From positions 78,288-142,287 of the forward strand of contig CALGNX010000014.1 in the NCBI GenBank assembly GCA_937958265.1: a stretch of 64,000 nt of DNA, in the 5' to 3' direction. Source of the DNA: an uncultured Algibacter sp. GTDB taxonomy: Bacteria; Bacteroidota; Bacteroidia; Flavobacteriales; Flavobacteriaceae. The notes beneath the pieces are model-generated. The model had not been told where the DNA came from. It did not search any database and was given only the letters and a program-made list of their open reading frames with translations. Both the position numbers and the translations under genes were made by a program. Shown here one piece after another: positions 18,194 to 27,482 of the stretch; position 1 is the first letter of the stretch, and every line of letters begins with the position of its first letter.

Positions 18194-19693
18194 ATGAAAA
18201 AAAAATCAAGTATTTATACTACAGTTCTTGCAGCTACCGCCTTATTTATGGTATCTTGTAATGATGATGTTTCTGTGACAAATACAAATGAGCTTTCTCA
18301 ACAAAGTTTTTTTGAGTCCTTATCACAGATTGAAGCTTCTGCAAATGCTGCGTATACACAATTGCAAAACTCTGGTTTATACCAACGTTTCGGCTATATT
18401 TTACCCGATACATTCTCAGATGAGTCTGAGTCTGGTGGTGACCCTAATTTTGTAACATCCTTTAATTTTGCATTAACACCTTCTTTAGAGCAAACAACGC
18501 GTTACTGGAATAATTGCTATAACGGTATTGGCGCCTGTAATTTTATATTGGAAGGCGAAGAAACTATGCGAGCAAGATTAGCAACTTCTAATTTTACAGA
18601 GGCAGATATAGAAGATGCCTTAGGTCAAGCTCACTTTCTTAGAGGTTTGTATTATTTCTTCTTGGTAAAACGTTACGCTGGTGTACCTATACTATTGAAG
18701 TCTGAAGATGTTATTACGGCAACGCCTCGGGCTACAGAAGAAGATGTCTACGAAGTTATTATTAACGATTTTAAAAAGGCAGCAGGTTTACTTTATCCAA
18801 AAGGCGCTACCGAAAACGGAAGAGCTACAGTTGGTGCAGCACAGGGTATGTTAGGTAAGGTTTATTTGCATAGAGAGATGTATCCTGAGGCTAAGGATGT
18901 GTTTTCCAAAATTACAAATTACTCGCTATTGCCTTTAGAAGACTATGCAGATAACTTTAATGATTCTGGAGAGTTTAATGATGAGTCTATGTTTGAGGTG
19001 TCATTTAACGGAGAAGCTACTGAACAAGATTTGTGGAGTGGAACAGGTATTGGTGTTTCAGAAGTTACCTTTCATGCACAAGAATATACTGGTTGGGGTA
19101 ATTTAAACCCTTCTAATAAAATGGTTGCTGAATTTGAGGAAGACGATCCTCGTTTAAATTTAGCAATCCTTCAGGACGGTGTGCCTTATGGCCCAGGAAA
19201 TGAATTAATTTGGAATGCAGGTAATGTAAGATGGTTTAAGTTTTCACAACTTTATGATAATGCCGAAATAATACAAAATGGAGCTACTAATGCAAGAATT
19301 TTACGTTATGCAGATGTTGTATTAATGCAGGCAGAAGTAGAGCATAAGTTAAGTAATGATGCAGGTGCTATCGAATTTTTAAATGAAATTCGCAAGCGGG
19401 CTGAAATGCCACTTTACGGTACACCTGAAATGGATGCAGCAGGGTATCCTGTTGGAACACCATCGGAAGTTTTTGATGCGATCGTTCACGAAAGAATGAT
19501 TGAATTATGTGGTGAGCAAGTGAGGTTCGACGATCTTGTAAGATGGAATTTAGATGCGCAAGAAATAACAACCAATAATGCTGGACAGAGTAGAGGGTAT
19601 AACCCGAATGTGCATCGTTTAATGCCAATTCCTCAAGTAGAAATTGATACAAACGAAGGTATAACGCCAGCAGATCAAAATCCAGGTTACTAG
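18194..19693 (+). CDS. susD: SusD-like glycan-binding lipoprotein (PUL1)
   Basis: The 499-residue surface lipoprotein caps the SusC transporter and captures oligosaccharides. The lipobox FMVSC places the lipid-attached Cys at residue 22. SusD-family landmarks include AHFLRGLYYFFLVKRYAGVP, the helical repeat region with ILRYADVVLMQAEV, EIRKRAEMP and a C-terminal block ERMIELCGEQVRFDDLVRW. It follows susC directly and is followed by an intrinsic-terminator hairpin at 19748-19780. Confidence 0.95.
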   Translation: MKKKSSIYTTVLAATALFMVSCNDDVSVTNTNELSQQSFFESLSQIEASANAAYTQLQNSGLYQRFGYILPDTFSDESESGGDPNFVTSFNFALTPSLEQTTRYWNNCYNGIGACNFILEGEETMRARLATSNFTEADIEDALGQAHFLRGLYYFFLVKRYAGVPILLKSEDVITATPRATEEDVYEVIINDFKKAAGLLYPKGATENGRATVGAAQGMLGKVYLHREMYPEAKDVFSKITNYSLLPLEDYADNFNDSGEFNDESMFEVSFNGEATEQDLWSGTGIGVSEVTFHAQEYTGWGNLNPSNKMVAEFEEDDPRLNLAILQDGVPYGPGNELIWNAGNVRWFKFSQLYDNAEIIQNGATNARILRYADVVLMQAEVEHKLSNDAGAIEFLNEIRKRAEMPLYGTPEMDAAGYPVGTPSEVFDAIVHERMIELCGEQVRFDDLVRWNLDAQEITTNNAGQSRGYNPNVHRLMPIPQVEIDTNEGITPADQNPGY

Positions 19694-19747
19694 TTAAATG
19701 TAATAAAGCTAAGTAAAGTGAAATTATATTTTTTATAAGGACAGAAT

Positions 19748-19780
19748 AGGGAGTAAGGTTTATGCTTTACTCTCTTTTTC
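19748..19780 (+). terminator. Terminator or attenuator hairpin after susD 1
   Basis: An 11-bp stem (19748-19758 with 19765-19775, two G-U pairs) closes a six-base loop and runs into a T-rich tail. It lies 13 nt before the next gene of the same direction, so it may act as a partial terminator that lowers expression of the downstream PUL genes relative to SusC/SusD. Confidence 0.65.
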
Positions 19781-19792
19781 TTTATATTATTA

Positions 19793-22700
19793 ATGGATAA
19801 AAGAAATTTATTTTTTAAAATGAAAAACATACTATTTATTGCTACGTTAACAATGGTTTCCGTCCTTATACAAGGTTGTAAAAAGGATGTTGTTATTAGT
19901 AATGAATTTAATAAACCTTTAGATCCTATTTTTAATAGACTTCAAAATGATTCTATTGGTATTAATTTTTCTAACATTCTAAAAGAAAGCGATACACTAA
20001 ATTATTTTACTTACCCTTATTTATACATGGGAGGTGGTTTAGCTACTGGCGATATAAATAACGACGGTCTTGTCGATTTGTTTTTTACCGGGAATATGGT
20101 GGATAATAAAATATATTTAAATTTAGGAAATCTTAAGTTTAAAGATATCACAGAAACAGCAGGCCTTAAAGGTGATAAGCGCTGGTATACTGGAACAACA
20201 ATGGCCGATGTTAATAATGATGGATTTTTAGATATTTATTGTCTTGTGGGCGGACAGTCTTTACCTAAAGAGAATCAATTGTTTATTAATAATGGAGATA
20301 ATACGTTTACAGAAAAAGCCGAGGCATATGGTCTTGCTGATATAGGAAACAGTGTAGATGCTTCGTTTTTTGATTATGATAACGATGGCGATCTTGATGT
20401 TTTTGTTGCTAATTACCCAATTACACCGTTTAATTATAATAGCTATAATTATAAAATGCGAATGGATAGGGTTACCGATGATGAAACAGATAACATGTAC
20501 CGCAACGACGGAGATACATTTACAAAAGTAACACAGGAAGCTAATGTAAAACTTTACAGCCTATCTTTAAGTGTTACTATTTCAGATTTAAACAACGACG
20601 GCTTTAAAGATATGTATGTTTCTAACGATTTTGGTACTCCCGATTGTATGTACATCAATAACCAAGACGGCACGTTTACAGATAAAATAAAAGAAACAAC
20701 AAACCACACCTCATTTTACGGTATGGGTGTTGATATTGCCGATTATAATAATGATGGTATTTTAGATATTTTACAAATGGATATGAATGCTGAATCTAAC
20801 AGACGTTCTAAGGCTAATATGGCCAGTATGAATCCTTTAATGTTTAAAAATATTGAGGCTATTGGTTTTCAATACCAATTTATGCAAAATACGTTACAAA
20901 TGGGTGTAGGGACTCCAAATGGTACTACCCCTAAATTTAGCGATGTATCACGTTTAGCTGGGTTATCTTCTACAGATTGGAGTTGGGCACCGTTATTTGC
21001 CGATCTAGATAACGATGGTTGGAAGGATGTTTTTATTTCAAACGGTACACGCCGAGAGATCAACAATAAAGATTATTTTGGAAAGCTAAAGGGGCAAAAG
21101 AAGCATAAAGATAGCTTACTATCTAAAAGTTTAAAAATCCCTTCTGAAAAAATTGATAATTATGTTTTTAAAAATAGTAAAGACCTCACATTCCAAAAGG
21201 CCAATAAAAATTGGGGTATTGAATATGAAGGGTTTTCAAATGGCGCTGTTTATGCCGATTTAGATAATGACGGTGATTTGGAAATCATCATAAATAATAT
21301 AGACGATTATGCCACAGTTTTTGAGAATAAAAGCTCTGATATTAATAATTATATTGTTTTTAATTTTTTAGGAAGTAGTAAAAATCTATTTGGCTTAGGT
21401 TGTCGGGTAGATTTAGATTTAGGCACATATAAACAAACCCAAGAACTTACATTAAGTAGAGGTTTTCAATCTTCGGTGTCACCTAATTTGCATTTTGGTT
21501 TAGGCGATTTAAAAAATGTAAAAGAAGCTAAAATAACCTGGCCAGATGGTAAAGTTCAAATTTTAAGAGATTTAGAAGCCAATAAATTTGTTACAGTGCA
21601 GTATAAAGATGCTCGTATAACGAACAATTTAAAGGCCCCAGAAATACTTACTTTTAATAGTTTTACCGATACTTTGGCTATTTATAAACATAAGGAAAAT
21701 ATTTATGACGATTTTAAATATGAAATTTTATTACCGCATAAAACATCGCAATTCGGACCTAGCATAGCTGTTGGAGATTTAAACGAAGATGGCCTTGACG
21801 ATTTTTATGTTGGAGCTGCAACAAAATATCCTGCTGGTCTTTTCTTTCAAAACTTAGACGGCTCTTTTACGCAACAAAAAACTAAAATACTTATTACAGA
21901 TAGATTGCATGAAGATACTGGGGCTTTAATTTTTGATGCTGATGGCGATGGCGATAATGATTTATACATTGTAAGCGGAGGTAATGAGTTTAAGCCAAAT
22001 TCAAAACTATTTCAAGATCGTTTATATATAAATACTGGAAAGGGAAATTTTATTAAAAGTAAAAGGGCTTTACCAGAAATACCTATTAGTGGAAGTAGAG
22101 TAACAGCTGTAGATTTTGATAAGGATGGCGATTTAGATCTGTTTGTAGCAGGTAGATTGCTCCCTGCCAATTATCCATACCCTGTAAATAGCTACTTATT
22201 GGAAAACGTTAGTAAAACGGGCAGGCCACAGTTTAGAGTACAGGAGCAAAGTGCAAAGCTTTTTACAAAGTTAGGTCTAGTTACCACATCCTTATGGGTA
22301 GATTATAATAATGATGGTTGGGAAGATTTATTTGTCTCGGGAGAGTGGATGCCTCTAACTGTTTTCAAAAATGAAAAAGGTCGTTTTAAAAATGTTACAA
22401 ACGATTTGGGATTAAGCGATACCGTAGGGTGGTGGTTTAGTCTGTCTTCTGGTGATTTTGATAAAGATGGCGATCTAGATATTATTTGCGGTAACCTTGG
22501 ATTAAATTATAAATACAAGGCCAATAAAGAAGAAACTTTCGATATATATTTAAACGATTTTGATGGCAACAATATTAACGATATTGTACTAAGCTATTAC
22601 AATGGTGGTAAAAAGTACCCAGTAAGAGGCCGGCAATGTTCAGCGCAGCAAATGCCTAATATTAAAAAGAAATACGAAACCTATAATGAGTTTTCTACAG

Positions 22701-23131
22701 CCACTTTAACAGATGTCTATGATGAAGGCAAGCTAGAAAGTGCAGTACACTACCAAGTAAAATCTTTTGCTAGCATTTACCTTGAGAATTTAGGTGATAA
22801 TTTTAAACAACATATATTACCTAACCAGGTACAATTAAGCCCGCTTAATCAAATTTTAGTAAACGATTTTGATAGCGATGGTAATTTAGATGCAGTAGTT
22901 GCTGGTAATTTATTTGCATCGGAGGTTGAAACCCCTAGGGCAGACGCAGGATATGGTATGTTTTTAAAGGGCGACGGTAAAGGTAATTTAAAACCTATAG
23001 AATCTAGAGAGAGTGGTCTTTTTACAAATGGAGATGTAAAAGATTTGGCTCAAATAAAAGTGAAAAATATGAATTATATTATCTCCGTTAAAAACAGTGA
23101 TTTTATTCAATTTATTAAAGTCAATAATTAA
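19793..23131 (+). CDS. FG-GAP/ASPIC-UnbV repeat surface lipoprotein
   Basis: The 1112-residue protein is exported (lipobox LIQGC) and carries 14 calcium-loop motifs of the DxDxDGxxD type. Seven (DINNDGLVD, DVNNDGFLD, DYDNDGDLD, DLNNDGFKD, DYNNDGILD, DLDNDGWKD, DLDNDGDLE) precede an ASPIC/UnbV module (LSRGFQSSVSPNLHFGLG ... ITWPDGK) and seven follow it (from DLNEDGLDD to DFDSDGNLD), which suggests two seven-bladed beta-propellers. Proteins of this size and make-up often accompany SusC/SusD pairs; a role in surface glycan binding is probable but not proven. An internal ATG at 19820 could also start the signal peptide (MKNILFIATL). The downstream gene begins 22 nt after the stop. Confidence 0.88.
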   Translation: MDKRNLFFKMKNILFIATLTMVSVLIQGCKKDVVISNEFNKPLDPIFNRLQNDSIGINFSNILKESDTLNYFTYPYLYMGGGLATGDINNDGLVDLFFTGNMVDNKIYLNLGNLKFKDITETAGLKGDKRWYTGTTMADVNNDGFLDIYCLVGGQSLPKENQLFINNGDNTFTEKAEAYGLADIGNSVDASFFDYDNDGDLDVFVANYPITPFNYNSYNYKMRMDRVTDDETDNMYRNDGDTFTKVTQEANVKLYSLSLSVTISDLNNDGFKDMYVSNDFGTPDCMYINNQDGTFTDKIKETTNHTSFYGMGVDIADYNNDGILDILQMDMNAESNRRSKANMASMNPLMFKNIEAIGFQYQFMQNTLQMGVGTPNGTTPKFSDVSRLAGLSSTDWSWAPLFADLDNDGWKDVFISNGTRREINNKDYFGKLKGQKKHKDSLLSKSLKIPSEKIDNYVFKNSKDLTFQKANKNWGIEYEGFSNGAVYADLDNDGDLEIIINNIDDYATVFENKSSDINNYIVFNFLGSSKNLFGLGCRVDLDLGTYKQTQELTLSRGFQSSVSPNLHFGLGDLKNVKEAKITWPDGKVQILRDLEANKFVTVQYKDARITNNLKAPEILTFNSFTDTLAIYKHKENIYDDFKYEILLPHKTSQFGPSIAVGDLNEDGLDDFYVGAATKYPAGLFFQNLDGSFTQQKTKILITDRLHEDTGALIFDADGDGDNDLYIVSGGNEFKPNSKLFQDRLYINTGKGNFIKSKRALPEIPISGSRVTAVDFDKDGDLDLFVAGRLLPANYPYPVNSYLLENVSKTGRPQFRVQEQSAKLFTKLGLVTTSLWVDYNNDGWEDLFVSGEWMPLTVFKNEKGRFKNVTNDLGLSDTVGWWFSLSSGDFDKDGDLDIICGNLGLNYKYKANKEETFDIYLNDFDGNNINDIVLSYYNGGKKYPVRGRQCSAQQMPNIKKKYETYNEFSTATLTDVYDEGKLESAVHYQVKSFASIYLENLGDNFKQHILPNQVQLSPLNQILVNDFDSDGNLDAVVAGNLFASEVETPRADAGYGMFLKGDGKGNLKPIESRESGLFTNGDVKDLAQIKVKNMNYIISVKNSDFIQFIKVNN

Positions 23132-23153
23132 AATAAACTTAAACTATACACTA

Positions 23154-24803
23154 ATGAAAAAATTATTTAAAATTTTAACAATTTTCGTGATTATTCTGGG
23201 CTTTACGTCATGTGAGAAAGAAAACGATTTTAACTATGTATTATCTCCAGCAGATGCACCGAGTGATGTTGAAGCTACTGTAATGGTAGCAACCGATAAT
23301 TCTGGGTTAGTAACAGTTACTCCTGTGGGTTCTGGGGCTTCGTCTTTTAGAATCTTTTTTGGTGACCCAGATGATACAGAAGTTGTTATAGGTCGAAATT
23401 TAGAAGCAACTAACGTTTATCCGGAAGGTGATTATACTATTAGGATTTTAGGCGTTTCAACCAATGGTAAAATTACAGAAGTAACAAAAAATATTTCTGT
23501 AGAAACAACAGCCATTTTAAATGCCGAAAATAACATTGTGGTTTCTGAAACGGCTAGAGAAATTAGCATTAGTCCTTCTGCAGATAATGCAGATACATTT
23601 AGTGTAGATTTTGGAGATGGTACAACACAAACTTTAGCTACAGCAGAAACCGTTAGGCACACGTATTTAACCGGTGGCGATTTCGATGTAACAGTTACCG
23701 CTAGTAATTCTGAAAATGGTAAAATGTTTCAGTCTGTTGAAAATGTAACTTTTAATCAAGGACCTCTTAATTTGTTATTAACTTTTGATGACCCGTTAAC
23801 AGATTATACTTTTAATGCTTTCGGTGGTGTATCATCAGAAGTTGTAGTAAATCCCGATATTTCAGGATCGAATAATATTGAAAGTAATGTAGCGGCTGTA
23901 ACAAACTCAGGAAATGCTTTTGAAGGTTTCACTTATGATTTGCCTTCTGCAATCGATTTTAGTGGATCTACCAAGTTAATAGCTGTTAACGTTTATAATA
24001 ATACAGGAAATGCGTTACCAATTACATTGCAGTTTGTTAATGGAGTAAACGGAGAACGAGGTGTAGAGGTTGTAACTATGCACACAGGTTCTGGATGGGA
24101 AACTTTAGAATTTAATTTTTTCGACGCTGTAAATGTTTTTTTACCTAACGATCCAGATAATGGCCAAGCGGTAACAGCAATTGGGCAATATGGACAAATA
24201 GCCATGTTCGTTGATGGACCAGGGAGTACACAAGGTACTTTCTTTTTAGATGATTTTAAGCAACTAGAAGGCGATGGTACGGTAATTATTGTTGAAGAGC
24301 CAGAATACGTGTTTGATTTTGAAACTGAGCCATTAAACGGTTTCTTTGATTTTGGAGCACCAATTCAAATAATAGATAATCCTTTTGCTATGGGTATTAA
24401 TACATCTGCTAAGGTTTTAGAGGTGCAACGCGGTGCAGGAACATTTCAAGGTGCAGGTTTTAGTATTCCATTGTTAGATTTAACGACAGCGGATAAAGTA
24501 GTTAAAATAAAGTTTTATTCTACAATCGCGGTGCCAATATCTGTAGATTTAAAGGAGTCACCTGAAGGAGCAAGGTCTGCGGCAGCTTCAGCTAACCATA
24601 CAGGAAGTGGATGGGAAGAGCTTAGTTTCGATTATTCTAACGCAACAAAAGCTTTTGAGGAAGTTAATGGTGTAGAGGATCCAACAAACTTTGATCCTTT
24701 ACCAGCGGATGAAGTTGGAACGTACAGACAGGTAGTATTTATTGTGAATGGGCCTGGTACTAGTGCCGGTACTTTTTATATGGACGATATTATCAAAGAA
24801 TAA
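23154..24803 (+). CDS. PKD-domain surface glycan-binding lipoprotein with duplicated C-terminal module
   Basis: The 549-residue lipoprotein (lipobox GFTSC) fills the SusE/SGBP position after susD. It contains a PKD-like domain (DFGDGT ... HTYLTGGDFDVTVTASN) at about residues 140-205, then two related beta-sandwich modules of about 170 residues each. Both modules carry an FDxE/FDDP start, a HTGSGWE(T/E)L block and a (D/N)GPGxxxGTF(F/Y)(L/M)DD end, showing an internal duplication that would give two glycan-binding sites. I start at the ATG at 23154, where the signal peptide MKKLFKILTIF begins, not at the earlier in-frame codon inside the upstream gene. PKD plus carbohydrate-binding modules beside GH16 and GH3 recall marine laminarin loci. 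Confidence 0.87.
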   Translation: MKKLFKILTIFVIILGFTSCEKENDFNYVLSPADAPSDVEATVMVATDNSGLVTVTPVGSGASSFRIFFGDPDDTEVVIGRNLEATNVYPEGDYTIRILGVSTNGKITEVTKNISVETTAILNAENNIVVSETAREISISPSADNADTFSVDFGDGTTQTLATAETVRHTYLTGGDFDVTVTASNSENGKMFQSVENVTFNQGPLNLLLTFDDPLTDYTFNAFGGVSSEVVVNPDISGSNNIESNVAAVTNSGNAFEGFTYDLPSAIDFSGSTKLIAVNVYNNTGNALPITLQFVNGVNGERGVEVVTMHTGSGWETLEFNFFDAVNVFLPNDPDNGQAVTAIGQYGQIAMFVDGPGSTQGTFFLDDFKQLEGDGTVIIVEEPEYVFDFETEPLNGFFDFGAPIQIIDNPFAMGINTSAKVLEVQRGAGTFQGAGFSIPLLDLTTADKVVKIKFYSTIAVPISVDLKESPEGARSAAASANHTGSGWEELSFDYSNATKAFEEVNGVEDPTNFDPLPADEVGTYRQVVFIVNGPGTSAGTFYMDDIIKE

Positions 24804-24864
24804 ATAATCGACTAATTAATATTAAAATATATAATCATAAATTAAAGTAACTATAATTGTAGGA

Positions 24865-27168
24865 ATGAAGATGATAAATAAATTGTTTTTTCTAGTAGCT
24901 TTACTAGCGTTAGCCCCAAACATTACTAAGGGACAAACCAATGCATATTCTAAAGATGCTGAAATCAATACTAAGGTTGAAGCCTTATTACAGAAAATGA
25001 CTTTAGAAGAAAAAGTAGGACAAATGAATCAGTATAACGGCTTTTGGGACGTTACTGGTCCCGGTCCAACAGATGGTAATGCCAAATTAAAATATGAGCA
25101 TTTAAAAAGTGGTTTAGTAGGATCAATGTTAAATGTAAGAGGCACTAAAGATGTTCGAGCTGTACAAAAAATTGCGGTTGAAGAAACACGGTTAGGTATA
25201 CCTTTAATTATTGGTTTTGATGTTATACACGGGTATAAAACATTAAGTCCTATACCTTTGGCAGAAGCCGCCAGTTGGGATTTAGAAGCTATTAAAAGTT
25301 CAGCAGCTGTTGCGGCCTCAGAAGCATCTGCATCTGGTATTAATTGGACTTTTGGTCCTATGGTTGATATCTCTAGAGACCCAAGATGGGGTCGTGTTAT
25401 GGAAGGTGGCGGAGAAGACCCGTTTTTAGGTAGTGAAATAGCACGAGCTAGAGTTACAGGTTTTCAAGGTACCGATCTGTCTAGCCCAAGTACTATTGCA
25501 GCATGTGCTAAGCACTTTGCAGCCTATGGCTTTTCTCAATCAGGAAAAGAATACAACACTGTAGATATAGGTCTTTCTACGTTATACAATGTTGTTTTAC
25601 CACCTTTTAAAGCAGCTTCTGATATTGGAGTAAAAACCATGATGAATGGCTTTAACGATCTTAATGGTGTACCTGCAACGGGTAACGAATTTCTTTTAAG
25701 AGACTTGCTTAAAGGAAAATGGAACTTTAAAGGTTTTGTCGTATCCGATTGGGCTTCAATTAAAGAAATGGAAACATGGGGGTATGCTAAAAATAGAAAG
25801 CATGCCGCAAAACTTGCCGCTAATGCAGGCTCAGATTTAGATATGGAATCGCACGCTTATATTAATGAGCTAAAAACTTTGGTAGCTGAAGGTGCCGTTA
25901 AGGAAAGTTTAATTAACGATGCTGTAAGACGAATTCTTACGGTTAAGTATGAATTAGGCCTTTTTGATGATCCTTATAAATACTGTGATGAAACAAGAGA
26001 AAAGGAAGTTGTAAACAGCAAAGCTAATCACGATGCCGTTTTGGATATGGCTAAAAAATCTATTGTACTTCTAAAAAACGAAAACCAGTTATTACCGCTT
26101 AAAAAGCAAGGACAAAAAATAGCGCTTATTGGCGGTTTAGCATCAGATAAAAATAGCCCACTAGGTAGTTGGAGAATTGCCTCTGATGATAATACAGCAG
26201 TTTCTGTATTAGAGGGTATGCAAAAATACAAAGGCAATACTTTGGTGTTTGAAAAGGGCGCTGATGTGTCTGTAGGTAAAACATCGTTTACAGAAGAAGT
26301 TAAAGTAAACATGACCGATAAAAGCGGGTTTAAAGCAGCCATAAAAGTAGCTAAAAAATCCGATGTTGTGGTTATGGTTCTTGGTGAGCATGGTTTCCAA
26401 AGTGGAGAAGGTAGAAGTAGAACATCTATAGGTTTGCCAGGTGTGCAACAAGAACTTTTAGAAGCTGTATACGCAGTTAATAAAAACATTGTTTTAGTAC
26501 TTAATAACGGAAGGCCGCTTACAATTAATTGGGCATCTAAGCATATTCCTGCTATTGTAGAGGCTTGGCAGTTGGGGTCGCAAACAGGTAATGCTGTTGC
26601 ACAAGTTTTATATGGCGATTATAATCCTAGTGGAAAATTACCAATGACGTTTCCTCGTAATGTAGGACAGATCCCAATTTATTATAACCATAAAAATACA
26701 GGTAGACCAATTAACGAAACACCGGAAAACCCTGATTTTGTATTTTGGTCGCACTACAGCGATGTTGAAAACACACCACTTTACCCTTTTGGTCATGGTT
26801 TAAGTTACACAAAGTTCGAATATAACAACATAAAAGTTTCTAAAGCTACTTTTGGCATGAATGAAAGTGTTGAGGTTTCCTTTGAAATAAAAAATACGGG
26901 AGCTCTTAAAGGGAAGGAAGTGGCGCAACTATATATTAGGGATATACAGGCTAGTGTTACAAGACCAGTAAAAGAACTTAAAGGCTTTAAATTATTAGAA
27001 TTAAACCCAGGAGAAAGCAAAACCATAAACTTCGCACTTACAAAAAGCGAATTAGGATTTTATAACAACCAAGGTGAGTTTGTTTTAGAGCCAGGAAATT
27101 TTGAGGTTTTTGTAGGAGGAAGCTCGTATACCACTTTAAAAAGTAAATTCGAATTAGTATCCAAATAA
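24865..27168 (+). CDS. bglX: GH3 beta-glucosidase, BglX type
   Basis: The 767-residue periplasmic enzyme (signal peptide ending near TKGQ) hydrolyses terminal beta-glucosyl residues from oligosaccharides. The first domain contains IPLIIGFDVIHGYKT, the RDPRWGRVMEGGGEDP block (171-186), KHF, and the nucleophile Asp295 in VVSDWASIKEM. The second domain has the GEHGFQSGEGRSR loop, and an Fn3-like domain with YPFGHGLSYTKFEY closes the protein. Length and layout match E. coli BglX. It is the last PUL1 gene and is followed by a strong terminator. Confidence 0.93.
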   Translation: MKMINKLFFLVALLALAPNITKGQTNAYSKDAEINTKVEALLQKMTLEEKVGQMNQYNGFWDVTGPGPTDGNAKLKYEHLKSGLVGSMLNVRGTKDVRAVQKIAVEETRLGIPLIIGFDVIHGYKTLSPIPLAEAASWDLEAIKSSAAVAASEASASGINWTFGPMVDISRDPRWGRVMEGGGEDPFLGSEIARARVTGFQGTDLSSPSTIAACAKHFAAYGFSQSGKEYNTVDIGLSTLYNVVLPPFKAASDIGVKTMMNGFNDLNGVPATGNEFLLRDLLKGKWNFKGFVVSDWASIKEMETWGYAKNRKHAAKLAANAGSDLDMESHAYINELKTLVAEGAVKESLINDAVRRILTVKYELGLFDDPYKYCDETREKEVVNSKANHDAVLDMAKKSIVLLKNENQLLPLKKQGQKIALIGGLASDKNSPLGSWRIASDDNTAVSVLEGMQKYKGNTLVFEKGADVSVGKTSFTEEVKVNMTDKSGFKAAIKVAKKSDVVVMVLGEHGFQSGEGRSRTSIGLPGVQQELLEAVYAVNKNIVLVLNNGRPLTINWASKHIPAIVEAWQLGSQTGNAVAQVLYGDYNPSGKLPMTFPRNVGQIPIYYNHKNTGRPINETPENPDFVFWSHYSDVENTPLYPFGHGLSYTKFEYNNIKVSKATFGMNESVEVSFEIKNTGALKGKEVAQLYIRDIQASVTRPVKELKGFKLLELNPGESKTINFALTKSELGFYNNQGEFVLEPGNFEVFVGGSSYTTLKSKFELVSK

Positions 27169-27195
27169 AAGTTAAATTAAAATTAGCAAATAACT

Positions 27196-27230
27196 AAAGC
27201 TCATTATAAATTTTATAATGAGCTTTTTTT
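27196..27230 (+). terminator. Intrinsic terminator of PUL1
   Basis: A perfect 15-bp inverted repeat (27196-27210 with 27212-27226) with a tiny loop runs into a T tract. It separates PUL1 from the xylose genes. Confidence 0.88.
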
Positions 27231-27447
27231 ATTCACATAATTAATATCCTGTTATTTTATGTTAAATACCTTAAGCATACACACGCAATAGTATGGAGCG
27301 TATTTAAATGTGGAGAAAATAAAAATAATTAAATCTTAATTTTAGCAACAAATACTAGTGTAAGTATACATTAAATTGTTAATAACCTGTTTAATAATCA
27401 AGAAGCTATTGTCTGTTTTAAAAAAATAATAAGAATCAAATTATTAT

Positions 27448-27455
27448 TATATTTG
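27448..27455 (+). promoter_or_regulatory. -7 promoter element of the gntR-xylB operon
   Basis: TATATTTG matches TAnnTTTG. It overlaps an in-frame TTG at 27453, so that codon cannot be the start and the ATG at 27483 is used. A short direct repeat (CAGAA units, 27461-27476) fills the leader, and an imperfect palindrome at 27352-27367 (ATACT, six bases, AGTAT) about 80 bp upstream is a possible operator. Confidence 0.65.
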
Positions 27456-27482
27456 GCAAACAGAACAGAACAGAACGGATTT

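Noticed and set aside
26028..26489. Long minus-strand frame (153 codons) inside the second GH3 gene
   Set aside because: It is fully antisense to a well-conserved enzyme gene and shows no signal or domain of its own.
11068..27367. TACTAGT core shared by the region upstream of the GH3 gene (11068) and the GntR promoter region (27353) as a common operator
   Set aside because: The same core occurs inside mutase and moxR sequence and upstream of unrelated genes (for example near 675, 3479, 39464, 48994), so it is not specific in this AT-rich DNA.
27453..27482. Ten-residue N-terminal extension of the GntR regulator from a TTG start
   Set aside because: The TTG is part of a perfect promoter element, and the family normally begins close to the ATG at 27483.
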